Source: Candidatus Limnocylindrales bacterium (GTDB lineage Bacteria > Moduliflexota > Moduliflexia > Moduliflexales > JAUQPW01). From it: DNA of 64,000 nt. Positions 34,559 to 43,830 of the stretch are shown here, in pieces; the first letter of the stretch is position 1, and each line of letters begins with the position of its first letter. A program made the position numbers and the translations under genes. The DNA lies in assembly GCA_035559535.1 (NCBI GenBank), contig DATMBG010000039.1, forward strand, positions 1 to 64,000. The letters run 5' to 3'. Below the pieces are notes generated by a model. The model made no database searches. It saw only the letters and a program-made list of their open reading frames with translations, and was not told the origin of the DNA.

Positions 34559-36277
34559 ATGCGTTGGTCAAGGTATTTTTTACCTACTTTAAGGGAGGTG
34601 CCAGCAGAAGCCGAAGTCATCAGTCACCAATTGATGGTAAGGGCGGGAATGATTAGAAAATTAGCGGCGGGGGTCTATTCCTATCTTCCCTTTGGATTGA
34701 GGGCTTTAAAAAAAGTTAGGGAGATTATTCGGGAGGAAATGAACCGGAAGGGAGCGCTGGAGGTTTATCTTCCCGTAGTTCAGCCTGCAGAGATCTGGCA
34801 GGAATCGGGTCGATGGCAGCTTTATGGTAAAGAACTGTTACGGTTTAAAGACCGACATGATCGGGATTTTTGTCTGGGTCCCACCCATGAAGAAGTGATC
34901 ACCGATATTGTACGTAAAGAGGTTAAATCTTATCGCCAGCTTCCCCTTAACCTTTACCAGATCCAGACAAAGTTTCGAGACGAGGTTCGGCCCCGGTTTG
35001 GGCTTATGCGGGGTCGAGAGTTCGAGATGAAGGATGCTTACAGTTTTGATAAAGATGAAGAGGGGGCCAACAAGAGCTACCAGGATATGTACGATGCTTA
35101 TTGCAGGATTTTTGAGAGGTGTGATCTCAATTTCCGGGCTGTGGAAGCCGATACAGGTCCGATAGGAGGTTCCTATTCCCATGAGTTTATGGTGTTGGCC
35201 GATACCGGGGAAGATATTGTGGTGGGTTGTGATACCTGTAGCTATGCGGCGAATATGGAGAAAGCCGAAGTTCGACGGGAATCCAGGGAAACCCAAGGGG
35301 TTGAAATGAAGGAATTGGAAAAAATTTATACCCCCCAGGTTAAGACGATCCAGGATCTGACCACTTTTCTGTCTGCTAAACCGGATCAAATGGTTAAAAC
35401 TTTGATATTTCAAGTCGATGGGCGACCGGTAGCAGTTTTGGTTCGTGGAGATCATGAAATTAACCCGGTAAAACTTAAAAATCTTCTGGGAGCCGATGTG
35501 GTGGAAATGGCCGATGAGGAAACCGTTCGAAGAGTTAGCGGTGCTCCGATAGGATTTGCAGGTCCTGTAGGACTCAAGGGTATCGAAATTATAGCAGATT
35601 TTGCCGTTCAAGGAATGTCAAATTTCATTACCGGAGCCAATGAAGCGGATAGACATCTAAAGAACGTTAACCTGAATCGGGATTTTAAAGTAGATCGGTT
35701 TGCAGATATTCGTCAGGCGATGGAGGGGGATCTTTGTCCACGGTGCGAAACCGGAAGACTAAAAATTACCCGGGGTATAGAAGTCGGTCATGTATTCAAG
35801 TTGGGAACCAAGTATAGTAAAGCCATGGGAGCTACTTTCCTGGATGCCGATGGAAAGGAAAAATACATTATCATGGGTTGTTATGGAATCGGGGTTGGAA
35901 GAACTGTAGCGGCTGCCATCGAACAAAATCATGATGAAAACGGAATTATCTGGCCTTTCCCCATCGCACCTTTTCATGTCCTGATTTTACCCGTTAACAT
36001 GACAGACTCTCGTATGGTGGAAACAGCCGAAAAAATTTATCAAGAGCTTCTTGCAGAGGGGATCGAAGTACTTCTCGATGATCGGGATGAAAGGCCCGGG
36101 GCTAAGTTTAAAGATGCTGACCTTATTGGAATTCCTTTGAGGGTTACGGTGGGTAACCTGGTCGCATCGGAAGGAAAGGTTGAAATTAAATTCCGTAAAA
36201 CTGGAGAAGTTGAAAAAGTTCCTGTCACTGAAGTAACACAACGGATTAAAGCGATTCTTTCTGCTCAGCTAAAATAG
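34559..36277 (+). CDS. proS: prolyl-tRNA synthetase
   Basis: Class II aminoacyl-tRNA synthetase charging tRNA-Pro. It has 572 residues of the bacterial type with the editing (INS/YbaK-like) insertion between motifs 2 and 3 (about 235-385, including [11 protein letters not shown] and [16 protein letters not shown]). Motif 2 is in [21 protein letters not shown] and motif 3 in [17 protein letters not shown]. The C-terminal anticodon-binding domain begins near [11 protein letters not shown]. The start follows AGGAGG at 7 nt. It is probably an independent transcription unit. Confidence 0.98.
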   Translation: MRWSRYFLPTLREVPAEAEVISHQLMVRAGMIRKLAAGVYSYLPFGLRALKKVREIIREEMNRKGALEVYLPVVQPAEIWQESGRWQLYGKELLRFKDRHDRDFCLGPTHEEVITDIVRKEVKSYRQLPLNLYQIQTKFRDEVRPRFGLMRGREFEMKDAYSFDKDEEGANKSYQDMYDAYCRIFERCDLNFRAVEADTGPIGGSYSHEFMVLADTGEDIVVGCDTCSYAANMEKAEVRRESRETQGVEMKELEKIYTPQVKTIQDLTTFLSAKPDQMVKTLIFQVDGRPVAVLVRGDHEINPVKLKNLLGADVVEMADEETVRRVSGAPIGFAGPVGLKGIEIIADFAVQGMSNFITGANEADRHLKNVNLNRDFKVDRFADIRQAMEGDLCPRCETGRLKITRGIEVGHVFKLGTKYSKAMGATFLDADGKEKYIIMGCYGIGVGRTVAAAIEQNHDENGIIWPFPIAPFHVLILPVNMTDSRMVETAEKIYQELLAEGIEVLLDDRDERPGAKFKDADLIGIPLRVTVGNLVASEGKVEIKFRKTGEVEKVPVTEVTQRIKAILSAQLK

Positions 36278-36327
36278 CTGGCAACTAGTTTGCACTCAAC
36301 CTTACACAGGGATAGGAGGGTGAGCAT

Positions 36328-37164
36328 TTGGGTATGAGCTTGCTGAAACGAAGGGTTAAAATTGGCCTCGCACTGGGTGGGGGTGTTGCACGTTCTATTG
36401 CCCATGTAGGCATCTTTAAAGTTTTAGAAAGAGAGAAAATTCCCATTGATTGTATGGCCGGTTGTAGTGGCGGAAGTTTAGCGGGTGCTCTCTATGCCTC
36501 TGGGGTCAGTGTCGAAGATCTAGAACGTATAGCTTCCACCCTCACCTGGAAACACATCGCCAATCTGGCACTTCCCAATCGGGGTTTTATTTCTAATAAA
36601 AGGATGCTCCGATTTTTGGAAAAAAATTGTCCCAAGAGCCGATTTGAAGATTTACGTATTCCCTTCAGTGTAGTGGCTACGGATCTCATGACAGGAGAGG
36701 AAGTTATCTTTGATCGAGGTGAACTGTTTCCGGCCATCCAGGCAAGTTGTAGTATTCCGGCCATTTTTAGACCGGTTAAGATCCAGGGTCGTCATTACAT
36801 CGATGGGGGTTTTGTCAGCCAGATTCCGGTCCGGGCTGTTAGAAAAATGGGAGCCGATCTGGTAATTGCCTGCGATGTCAATTATAACGAGATCCGTAAT
36901 GGAGAACCTACCAATCTCGTAACCCTTATTTTTCACCTTCTTTCTACCGTATCCCGGAAAAATGCCCTGGAATCCAGACAACAGGCGGATATTGTAATTT
37001 CGGTTGACGTCCATGGTATCGGATTATCCGAGCTCCACCGGGGTAAGGAGATTATTGCCCGGGGAGAAGAGGCAACACTCCAAATTCTTCCTATCCTGAA
37101 ACAGGAAATCAGTAAACGAGAAAGTTTAGTTTCCCATACTTTAAGTAAATTATGTCATCTCTGA
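36328..37164 (+). CDS. patatin-like phospholipase (RssA/YchK type)
   Basis: A 278-residue cytoplasmic patatin-fold lipase. Marks are the oxyanion GLALGGGVARS near the N-terminus, the nucleophile motif GCSGGS (GxSxG, Ser near residue 49) and the dyad Asp in IDGGFVSQIPV. The ending resembles the RssA family with unknown lipid substrate. The TTG at 36328 is chosen since AGGAGG lies 8 nt upstream; an ATG two codons later has a 14-nt spacing. It follows proS by 50 bp and may be cotranscribed. Confidence 0.92.
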   Translation: MGMSLLKRRVKIGLALGGGVARSIAHVGIFKVLEREKIPIDCMAGCSGGSLAGALYASGVSVEDLERIASTLTWKHIANLALPNRGFISNKRMLRFLEKNCPKSRFEDLRIPFSVVATDLMTGEEVIFDRGELFPAIQASCSIPAIFRPVKIQGRHYIDGGFVSQIPVRAVRKMGADLVIACDVNYNEIRNGEPTNLVTLIFHLLSTVSRKNALESRQQADIVISVDVHGIGLSELHRGKEIIARGEEATLQILPILKQEISKRESLVSHTLSKLCHL

Positions 37165-37181
37165 CAAACACCATAAATCCC

Positions 37182-37206
37182 TTAGACGGCGAAGAAAGCC
37201 GTCTAA
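37182..37206 (+). terminator. hairpin after patatin gene
   Basis: A perfect 9-bp stem: TTAGACGGC (37182-37190) with GCCGTCTAA (37198-37206), loop of seven. There is a short GC-poor tail but no immediate U run; it probably ends the proS-patatin transcript weakly. Confidence 0.6.
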
Positions 37207-37362
37207 ACCATGAAGATGTTTTTTCAGGTGACAAAATCGGTATCTGAAACCCTTTTTAGGGTATCAGTAAGTCAGGGGGAGTATTTATTCTTAGGGGATT
37301 TAAATTCTCCATGAGGGGGTTAACAAGAAGATTAACCCATTCATGGCGAACGGTATGGGTTT

Positions 37363-37690
37363 GTGTCGGCGAGATCGCTAATACTTGCTGGAATAACCGG
37401 TTTCCTCCTGGTCCTTGTGGCGTTCCTGTTTTGGCCAGTCTGTGTTCCGTTAAGTGAAGAAGATCTTACATCGTTCACCGTACCCATCGAGCAACGAACT
37501 GATAAAGATTTCTATCTCACAGTTTTTCAGAGGCGAACAGGTCGGTGGTATCAATGTAAAACCAGACTTTCAAGAAAAATGTTTTTTTGAAGGTATCCGG
37601 GGAGCACCTCACAGGCGCTTTGGAAGTGAACAGGCAAAAATAGCGTGTTATTCAAGCCTTCGTCAGGAAATAGCAGGCTCTGTGCGGTAG
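37363..37690 (+). pseudogene. possible small membrane-anchored protein, frameshifted
   Basis: A reading frame from a GTG at 37363 encodes an N-terminal transmembrane segment (SLILAGITGFLLVLVAFLFWP), then a short acidic domain, and stops at 37590. The +1-shifted frame from about 37525 on continues with a plausible GEQVGGINVKPDFQEKCFF ending at 37690. Splicing the two at the TTTTT run near 37520 would give one protein of about 110 residues. It may be a decayed gene, or a real 75-residue protein. No SD is clear. It is followed by no related neighbours and I do not recognise it. Confidence 0.35.
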
Positions 37691-37764
37691 ATTTTCAGAA
37701 GGTCGCCTTAATGAATTACCAGAGTAAATTCCCGGTAGGGACGAAACGGCTATTAACGAACGAA

Positions 37765-38310
37765 CTAACGATCCTCAAGGAGCTCAGGCTTTAATACACC
37801 AATAAAAGGAAGATTGCGATACCTCTGTTTATAATCCAATCCATAACCCACAACAAATTTATCCGGAATTTCAAAACCTTGATACGCAATAGGAAGTTTT
37901 ACGATTCTTCGAAATGGCTTATCTAAAAGGGTACAGATTTTTAAACTGGCCGGTTTTCTGGCCTCCAGATTGTTGAGGAGATACCTTAAAGTCAGACCGG
38001 TATCGATAATATCTTCAACGATAAGAATCTCGCGTCCGGTGATCGTTTCATCCAAATCTTTTAATATACGAACCACTCCGGAGGTTTTTTGAGAATCTCC
38101 ATAGCTGGAAATGGCCATGAAATCCAGGGAGATATGAATAGAGATGGCCCGGGCCAAATCAGCCAGAAAAAACACCGCGCCTTTTAAAATACTTATCAGG
38201 ATAGGTTCTTTATCCCGGTAATCCCGGGAAATGGCTTCGCCCAGTTCTTTAACACGACGTTGAATTTGATCTGTAGATACAAGAATTTCTTGAATATCGT
38301 TGGATAGCAT
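37765..38310 (-). CDS. hpt: hypoxanthine phosphoribosyltransferase
   Basis: A purine salvage enzyme making IMP or GMP from hypoxanthine or guanine and PRPP. 181 residues with the PRPP-binding motif ILIVEDIIDTGLTL and the SILKGAVFFLADLAR loop, ending in the GYGLDYKQRYRNLPFIGVL stretch typical of Hpt. I chose the ATG at 38310 (GAGGAAA upstream) because residues before it are not conserved and overlap an AT-rich promoter region. A TATAAT lies upstream on the minus strand near 38347. The upstream kinase gene is 243 bp away, with a candidate RNA gene between. Confidence 0.95.
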   Translation of the reverse strand: MLSNDIQEILVSTDQIQRRVKELGEAISRDYRDKEPILISILKGAVFFLADLARAISIHISLDFMAISSYGDSQKTSGVVRILKDLDETITGREILIVEDIIDTGLTLRYLLNNLEARKPASLKICTLLDKPFRRIVKLPIAYQGFEIPDKFVVGYGLDYKQRYRNLPFIGVLKPELLEDR

Positions 38311-38354
38311 AAGAGAAATTTCCTCTAAAAAAGTTAAAAAATTTTTATTATATC

Positions 38355-38383
38355 TTGACAAATTAAACAAAAAATCCTAGTAT
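38355..38383 (+). promoter_or_regulatory. plus-strand promoter of candidate RNA gene
   Basis: Perfect TTGACA (38355-38360), a 17-nt spacer, TAGTAT (38378-38383, 4 of 6). It points rightward into the structured region, against both flanking minus-strand genes, so it does not serve a protein gene. Confidence 0.6.
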
Positions 38384-38389
38384 ATGGGT

Positions 38390-38578
38390 AGAAGGCTCCG
38401 AGAGGTAGGAAGGTTGATCTAGCTGACCTAAAGAAGTGGCAACTTCGATGAAGTTACCGCAAATTGAAACCTGTAAAGGGAGTAAAGGTTGCGGTAATGG
38501 AGAAAAGCCCACAGGAGTTCTTCCTCTTCAGGAAGGCTAGGTAGACTGGAGGATCACTTGGGGCCTTCCTCTTTTTTT
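38390..38578 (+). ncRNA. candidate structured small RNA (6S-like rod, ~188 nt)
   Basis: A region of about 188 nt between a plus-strand promoter and a terminator. It folds into a rod by nested perfect pairings: AGGAAGG (38407-38413) with CCTTCCT (38564-38570), TGATC (38415-38419) with GATCA (38552-38556), ACCTA (38426-38430) with TAGGT (38538-38542), and a 9-bp terminal stem TTACCGCAA (38454-38462) with TTGCGGTAA (38489-38497). A small hairpin (CTTCCT-AGGAAG, 38520-38535) projects from the 3' side, and another (AACTTC/GAAGTT) lies on the 5' side. An outermost stem followed by seven T residues (38572-38578) ends it, inside the last codons of the opposite-strand kinase gene. Size and rod shape suit 6S RNA, but I cannot confirm the class. 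Confidence 0.5.
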
Positions 38579-39561
38579 ACCCCTCGACTCAATCCATATT
38601 TATAAAAGAGCTGTTGGTAGTCCTTTTCATAAAAAATCTTAATGTTGATATGGGGATATAACTCTCGAAGTTTCCTGATTTTTCGATTCTTTCGGGTAAC
38701 CAGTTGTTGCTTCATGGTGGTTAATTCAATATAAAGATCCAGATCGGGTAAATAAAAATCCGGAGTAAAGGCTGTAACCACGTTTCCTTGCTCATCCCAC
38801 GACAGAGGGAAGGTTTTGGGTTCATACTCCCATCGAATTTGATAAAAATCCAAAAGCCTTGCAAATTCCTCTTCACTGGGATTTGCAAAAACCGTTTTAC
38901 GATGGGAAGGTTTTTTTCCGGTTAGAAATTTAGCCAGATGTAATTTGCTGTTAAATCTTAATTTTTCCAATTCCTCCGAGGTTTCCTTCTTTTTAAATCT
39001 AATTTCCTTCAGCTCGGTAGCTTGAAGGATCAATTTAACTGCACTTTCCTGCGTCCAGCTATCTGTATTGAGGATTAAATCATAGAATTTGAAGTCCATC
39101 CAATCCTCTCCGTACAGGTATCGGATATATTCCCGACGGTGACGATCACTTTCTTCCAGTAGAGAAGCCGCCCTGGCTTCATCCACATTAAGTCTTTCAC
39201 AAAGCCGTTTTATTCGACTTTCCCAGGATGCCAGGATTTTGATATGAAGGGCACTGGAAAAGCCTTTGAAGAGAAAAGTTCCACCCCGACCCAGAACGAT
39301 GATGTCCCTTTCCAGGGCCATGTCTGCAATAATAGTTCGAACCAAATCTATATACAGTCTTCTCTGATCGTCAGCCTTCTGAATTCCTTCCGGAATTTTT
39401 TCATCGATCTCATCCAGATGGAGGCCGGGAACTTCGTAACTCCGGAATTGCTCGCGGAGAAACCCTTGATCAATCAAAGTAAAGCCTAACTCTTTGGCTA
39501 ACCGATTGGCAATATCTTCCCCACCACTGGCCAGTAATCGAGAAATAGTGATAATGGCCAT
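38554..39561 (-). CDS. cytidylate-kinase-like protein fused to nuclease-like domain
   Basis: A 335-residue two-domain protein. Residues 1-190 resemble the cytidylate-kinase-like family (PF13189): ITISRLLASGGEDIANRLAKELG at the N-terminus and VLGRGGTFLFKG mid-domain. The C-terminal third (about 245-320) has PDFYLPDLDLYIELTT followed by basic KNRKIRKLRELYP and a Phe-Tyr-Glu-rich tail, resembling a PD-(D/E)xK or DUF559-type nuclease fold, though the usual ExK reads ELT. Function unknown. Its last codons double as the terminator of the opposite-strand RNA. Confidence 0.75.
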   Translation of the reverse strand: MAIITISRLLASGGEDIANRLAKELGFTLIDQGFLREQFRSYEVPGLHLDEIDEKIPEGIQKADDQRRLYIDLVRTIIADMALERDIIVLGRGGTFLFKGFSSALHIKILASWESRIKRLCERLNVDEARAASLLEESDRHRREYIRYLYGEDWMDFKFYDLILNTDSWTQESAVKLILQATELKEIRFKKKETSEELEKLRFNSKLHLAKFLTGKKPSHRKTVFANPSEEEFARLLDFYQIRWEYEPKTFPLSWDEQGNVVTAFTPDFYLPDLDLYIELTTMKQQLVTRKNRKIRKLRELYPHINIKIFYEKDYQQLFYKYGLSRGVKKEEGPK

Positions 39562-39644
39562 AAGGAAAAAGCAACCTCTATAGAGATGCGAGGCGACACC
39601 GATAGAAAGTAGCCTATATGATCGGGTATCTTCGCATCGTTAAC

Positions 39645-40451
39645 TTATTCTTCGATGTATTTTTGAAAAATTATAACGGCTAAAATAAAACTTATGGCTG
39701 CTGAAGAGAAAAGTTCCAGAATATATTGACTTTCCACTCTCCCCTGCAGAAGGGCCTGCCGTGCACCCTCGAAAATCGCCGTTGTAGGGAGCAATTTAAT
39801 CAAGGGGAGGACCTCCGGCGGAAAAGAAGAGAGGGGAAAAAATAAGCCTGCCAGGAAGACCAGAGGAGTTATTACCACCCCTTGGATTTTATTGAGATCC
39901 TCTGGTCGGTCCATCACGGTTCCACACATGGTCCCCACGCAAGAAAAGATCATAGAACCCAGGAAAACAAACAGGAGATAGAACAGGAGATGGGAGACAG
40001 CAAGGGAAGAATCCTTAAACTCCCCGAAGGCAGATTCTGAGCCTGTAGAGGTTTGGAAATTTATCAGGAACAATAAAATGATGGCAACCACCATTCCTTT
40101 GATGGCACCCAGGAGAAAACCGGAAAGAATTTTGCCAATCACGATCTCGTAAACGGAGATGGGATTTACCCGGTATTCGTTAATAGTCTTCTGGACAATT
40201 CGATGGAACCATAAACTCCAGGCCCCATGGTCAAAGGCACTGGTTACGGCTGTCATGGAGACCAACCCGGGCACCATAAACGTCATATAGGGAACGCCTT
40301 CTATATCGGACAGGTACCCCTGTAACCCAAACCCAAAGGCCAGGAAGAAAGTCAGGGGTGAAACAATGGTCGGTAAAAGATCCGACGAAATATTTCGCCA
40401 ACTTACAATAAAATCTCGTTCGCAAATAGGAAAAATACCGCGCAACTCCAT
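39645..40451 (-). CDS. ABC-2 type transporter permease
   Basis: A 268-residue permease with about six hydrophobic segments (near 25-45, 55-75, 100-130, 150-175, 190-210 and 240-262) and the ABC-2 motif region VITPLVFLAGLFFPLSSFPPEVLP. It forms an exporter with the ATPase encoded 7 bp upstream. Related to NodJ/DrrB exporters of lipids, polysaccharides or drugs; the substrate is unknown. There is no accessory gene that identifies it. Confidence 0.92.
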   Translation of the reverse strand: MELRGIFPICERDFIVSWRNISSDLLPTIVSPLTFFLAFGFGLQGYLSDIEGVPYMTFMVPGLVSMTAVTSAFDHGAWSLWFHRIVQKTINEYRVNPISVYEIVIGKILSGFLLGAIKGMVVAIILLFLINFQTSTGSESAFGEFKDSSLAVSHLLFYLLFVFLGSMIFSCVGTMCGTVMDRPEDLNKIQGVVITPLVFLAGLFFPLSSFPPEVLPLIKLLPTTAIFEGARQALLQGRVESQYILELFSSAAISFILAVIIFQKYIEE

Positions 40452-40458
40452 GATTCCT

Positions 40459-41382
40459 TCAGTCTCGAATACTTCTCCCTGTTAGATGAATAAAGACATC
40501 CTCCAGGGTAGGTTCAAGACGACGGATTCCTCTAATGTATTTAATCTCAATACGTTCTATCAGGGACTTTAAATACTTTTTGTCTTTCAAATTAATCCGA
40601 ATAGAGCCATTTTCTTCATAGGAATTGTCACTGAGGGAGTATAAAAACTCTCGTTGGGAAGCATCTGGCTTGAAGTCCGGCTCAAACTCCACTTCATAGA
40701 GGTCTGATCCTTTTAAAGTTTCTTTGATGGAGGTACTGGTTCCGTCTATCAGGGCTTTGCCATGATCTAAAATTACGATCCGATCGCAGAGTTGATCCGC
40801 TTCCTCCATATAATGGGTGGTTAGAAAAATGGTTGTTTTTTCCTTTAAAGATTGAATATACTCCCACACAGCCCGTCTGGATTGGGGATCAAGTCCGGTG
40901 GTAGGTTCGTCTAGAAAAAGCACGGCCGGAGAATGTATCAGGGCCCTTGCAATGACCAGACGCCTTTGCATACCACCGGAAAATTTGTCCGGGTAGTCGT
41001 TTCTCCGATGGAAAAGGCCCATCATGTTGAGTAGATAATCGACTCTTTCGTTATATTCGGATCGGGACATCCCTTGCATTTTGGCATGGAGGGTCAGGTT
41101 CTCTCGGGCTGTTAAGTAGCGATCTAAGTTGTTTTCTTGGGGAACCACCCCGATGATCCTTCTAATTTTAATCGAATCTTTTTTAATATCATACCCATGA
41201 ATATAAGCTTCTCCCGAAGTTGGGGTCGTGATGGTCGTAAGTATTTTCACAAGGGTAGTTTTTCCGGCTCCATTGGGTCCTAACAGTCCAAAAACAGTTC
41301 CTTCTTCGATATTCAGGGAAATTCCATCGACTGCGACGATATTCTTATAAACTTTTCGTATATTTTTAAGGATGATGGCCAT
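40459..41382 (-). CDS. ABC transporter ATP-binding protein (DrrA/NodI-like)
   Basis: A 307-residue ATPase of an ABC-2 exporter. Walker A GPNGAGKTT near residue 37, signature FSGGMQRRL, Walker [12 protein letters not shown] and the switch His in LTTHYMEE. The C-terminal segment after Walker B resembles the DrrA/NodI extension. I chose the ATG at 41382 because MAIILKNIRKVYK is where relatives start; 41 residues upstream of it in the same frame are not conserved. It overlaps no other gene and is followed by its permease at 7 bp. Confidence 0.94.
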   Translation of the reverse strand: MAIILKNIRKVYKNIVAVDGISLNIEEGTVFGLLGPNGAGKTTLVKILTTITTPTSGEAYIHGYDIKKDSIKIRRIIGVVPQENNLDRYLTARENLTLHAKMQGMSRSEYNERVDYLLNMMGLFHRRNDYPDKFSGGMQRRLVIARALIHSPAVLFLDEPTTGLDPQSRRAVWEYIQSLKEKTTIFLTTHYMEEADQLCDRIVILDHGKALIDGTSTSIKETLKGSDLYEVEFEPDFKPDASQREFLYSLSDNSYEENGSIRINLKDKKYLKSLIERIEIKYIRGIRRLEPTLEDVFIHLTGRSIRD

Positions 41383-41642
41383 GATCTTATACCCATTTGG
41401 ATGGAATAAATTGTATCTTATCCATTCCCTCTGAAGAGGTTGTATCCTGGGGAGGAGCGATTCTGCATGGCCCTTACCCAGGCGGCCCTTCCCTTCTCTC
41501 TCCACCTGCGGGGAGGAAAGGAAGGAGCTATTCTTACTTTACACCCCATTTCAATACCAGCTTATTATACCTGTTACTTTTACCGGGTATTATACACGTT
41601 CATACCTCTTTACGTTGTGTCTTTCAATTAAAGTGAGGTCCG

Positions 41643-42488
41643 CTAGACTGGCTTGGTTCGTTCTATTGCACGAAAACTCAACACAAGGGTGATACCAGCG
41701 GTTAATAGAAGGAGCACAGGAATCTGTTTTGGCTCTCCAACCGCCATATGAACCTCTTCAGGAGGGGTTATTTGAGCAAGAAACAAGATAATAGAATTAT
41801 TGGTTGTATGGGCCAGCATAGCGGTCAAAATGCTTCCGGTCTTTAAAACAAGATAACCAAAGAGGATACCCAATAGGGAGGTGGGAATAAATCGATAAAT
41901 ATCTAAATGAATAATTCCAAAAAGGATCCCGGTTAGGATTACGGCTGTTTCTCTGTGAAAACCTTTCAAGAAGCCACTCAGAATAAATCCTCGAAAAAGC
42001 ATTTCTTCACAAATTCCCGGAAGAACTGCCAGAAGAAGAACACCCCAAATTAAAGATAAACCCTTAAAGTTTAGCAGAAATTCCTCCAAAAACCTTGCAT
42101 ACTCTGGAGGAGTAGGGATAAACTTTTCCTGAAGAATGGCGAATTGGGCTATAAGTATAAAGGCTGCTCCTGTCATTAAAACGGTTATACAGGCCGTCTT
42201 AAAATTTATAGGGGTCAGTCGAAAGGTTTTTCTGAAATTAAGCCGTAAACTTTTTGCATAGACCAGAGTCGGAAGGAAGATATAGAGAATCTCGGTGAGT
42301 ATCAGACCGATCTGGCGATGCCAGATTTGAAGTAAACTTCCGATCATAGCAACAAAAATCAAACAAAAAGCAAACAGGTAAAAAGCCTGTTTAGGTCCTG
42401 GAAGTTCGGCCTGGTGTAAGATTTCAGAATAAGATGTAGGCGTATAAAGGGGATCCTGATTTTCAGGGGGCAAATTCGTCTGATTCAT
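41643..42488 (-). CDS. CPBP family intramembrane metalloprotease
   Basis: A 282-residue polytopic protease of the CPBP/Abi (CAAX prenyl protease 2-like) family. The conserved motifs are EEMLFRG (EExxxR), FGIIHLD (FxxxH) and HTTNNS (HxxxN), in a C-terminal set of transmembrane helices. The function in bacteria is usually unknown; some process bacteriocins. I chose the ATG at 42488; a TTG at 42542 would add 18 residues, and neither has a clear SD. Confidence 0.9.
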   Translation of the reverse strand: MNQTNLPPENQDPLYTPTSYSEILHQAELPGPKQAFYLFAFCLIFVAMIGSLLQIWHRQIGLILTEILYIFLPTLVYAKSLRLNFRKTFRLTPINFKTACITVLMTGAAFILIAQFAILQEKFIPTPPEYARFLEEFLLNFKGLSLIWGVLLLAVLPGICEEMLFRGFILSGFLKGFHRETAVILTGILFGIIHLDIYRFIPTSLLGILFGYLVLKTGSILTAMLAHTTNNSIILFLAQITPPEEVHMAVGEPKQIPVLLLLTAGITLVLSFRAIERTKPV

Positions 42489-42755
42489 CGGTATTATTTT
42501 ATCAATTGGAACGATAAATTTGAAACCCACTCCTACCAACAAAGTTTATAATACAACAGTACGGCTTTTTTACCCGTACGTCAAGGAGAGGCTTTTACAA
42601 AGCGGTTTCTCTATTTTTCACATATTTCTTGCGTACGATCCCGGATGTTCTATCTTTAAGGTAGGAATCGAGTGATAGGCTGTTTTTAAACTGGCTTTAA
42701 ATTTAAAGGGCTGAATTTCATCTATATTTTTGAATCTCCAGGGAGGAGGGTTACC

Positions 42756-43175
42756 TTGGCTCATTACTGGCTTTTAAAAACAGAACCTGATGAGTATTCT
42801 TACGACGATCTCGAGAAGGACGGAAAAACTATCTGGGATGGGGTTTCCAACAATCTTGCCCTAAAGTATCTGCGACAGATTCGCCAGGGGGATCTAGCTT
42901 TTATATACCATACCGGAAATGAGAAGGCTTTGGTAGGGATTGCCGAGATTATTTCCGACCCTTATCCAGATCCATCCCGACAGAACCAGAAACTTGTGGT
43001 GGTCGACGTAAAACCCAGGGAACGGTTACCCCGGTCAGTATCCTTGGTGGAGATAAAAAACCGGCCTGAGTTTGCAGATTTTGAACTGGTTAAACTGCCG
43101 CGTCTTTCGGTAATGCCGGTGACCGAAGTTCAGTGGAAGCAACTTTTGTCTTTGGCGGGAGGAGTAGGATCATGA
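42756..43175 (+). CDS. EVE domain protein
   Basis: A 139-residue EVE-domain protein (PUA/ASCH-like), in a family that binds modified bases or RNA. It begins HYWLLKTEPDEYSYDDL, a hallmark of the family, and has WDGVSNN and AFIYHTGNEKALVG. The TTG start has GGAGGAGGG 5 nt upstream, a very strong ribosome site. The stop overlaps the ATG of the Nudix gene (ATGA), so the two are coupled. A joint role in clearing modified nucleotides or ADP-ribose is possible. Confidence 0.92.
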   Translation: MAHYWLLKTEPDEYSYDDLEKDGKTIWDGVSNNLALKYLRQIRQGDLAFIYHTGNEKALVGIAEIISDPYPDPSRQNQKLVVVDVKPRERLPRSVSLVEIKNRPEFADFELVKLPRLSVMPVTEVQWKQLLSLAGGVGS

Positions 43176-43732
43176 GTATAAAATGGAGAACCCTGGGATC
43201 CAGAATTGCCTATGAGAATCCCTGGTATCGTATTCGAGAAGATAGGGTTATCCGACCCGACGGGACCGAAGGGGTATATGGGGTCTTGGAGAGAGGAGCG
43301 GCGGTTCTTATGATTCCCCGGAAGGATAGCGGTGAAATTTATTTTCTCAAGGAGTATCGCTACCCCATTCAGCAGTATTCTTTTCATCTTCCAGCCGGTA
43401 CAGCCGATCCGGGAGAAAGACCGGAGATAGCGGCTCGTCGGGAACTGGAAGAGGAAACGGGAATCACGGGGAGGGTCTGGACTCCTCTGGGTCGGTTTTA
43501 CGTAGCTCCTGGTTATAGCAGTCAAATAGGATACGTTTACCTGGTTGAAAACCTGGTGGTAGGAAACAGTCATCCCGAAGGGGGAGAAGATATACAGATC
43601 GAGCTTTTTACCTTATCCGAGATTCGGAGAATGATTCAGGAAGAGATGATCTTAGATCAGCTCACCATTACGGCTATATATAAATTGGAGCTGTTCTTGC
43701 AGAGTAACAGGCAGCAGACGGTGGGCACGTAA
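43172..43732 (+). CDS. Nudix hydrolase (ADP-ribose pyrophosphatase-like)
   Basis: A 186-residue Nudix protein with a complete box, from GTADPGE to RELEEETG (pattern GX5EX7REUXEEXGU). The sequence before it, LPAGTADPGERPEIAARRE, resembles ADP-ribose/ADP-sugar diphosphatases (NudF-like). Probably hydrolyses ADP-ribose or similar nucleotide sugars. The ATG at 43172 overlaps the upstream stop; a start at 43133 inside the EVE gene is less likely, being in a different register from any SD. Confidence 0.93.
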   Translation: MSIKWRTLGSRIAYENPWYRIREDRVIRPDGTEGVYGVLERGAAVLMIPRKDSGEIYFLKEYRYPIQQYSFHLPAGTADPGERPEIAARRELEEETGITGRVWTPLGRFYVAPGYSSQIGYVYLVENLVVGNSHPEGGEDIQIELFTLSEIRRMIQEEMILDQLTITAIYKLELFLQSNRQQTVGT

Positions 43733-43758
43733 TACCCATCGGGTATCAAAACCCGAAG

Positions 43759-43785
43759 TAGGGGCAGGTTTCAAACCTGTCCCTA
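43759..43785. repeat. 27-bp palindrome downstream of Nudix gene
   Basis: TAGGGGCAGGTTT, a central C, then its inverse with a single G-T pair. The preceding GGGTATCAAAACCC is also a short hairpin. It belongs to the small palindrome class of this window and may separate the convergent Nudix and propeller genes. Confidence 0.75.
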
Positions 43786-43830
43786 TGTAGAAACCCCGTA
43801 ATTATCCGAAGATGTGTAGACGGGTGAGAT

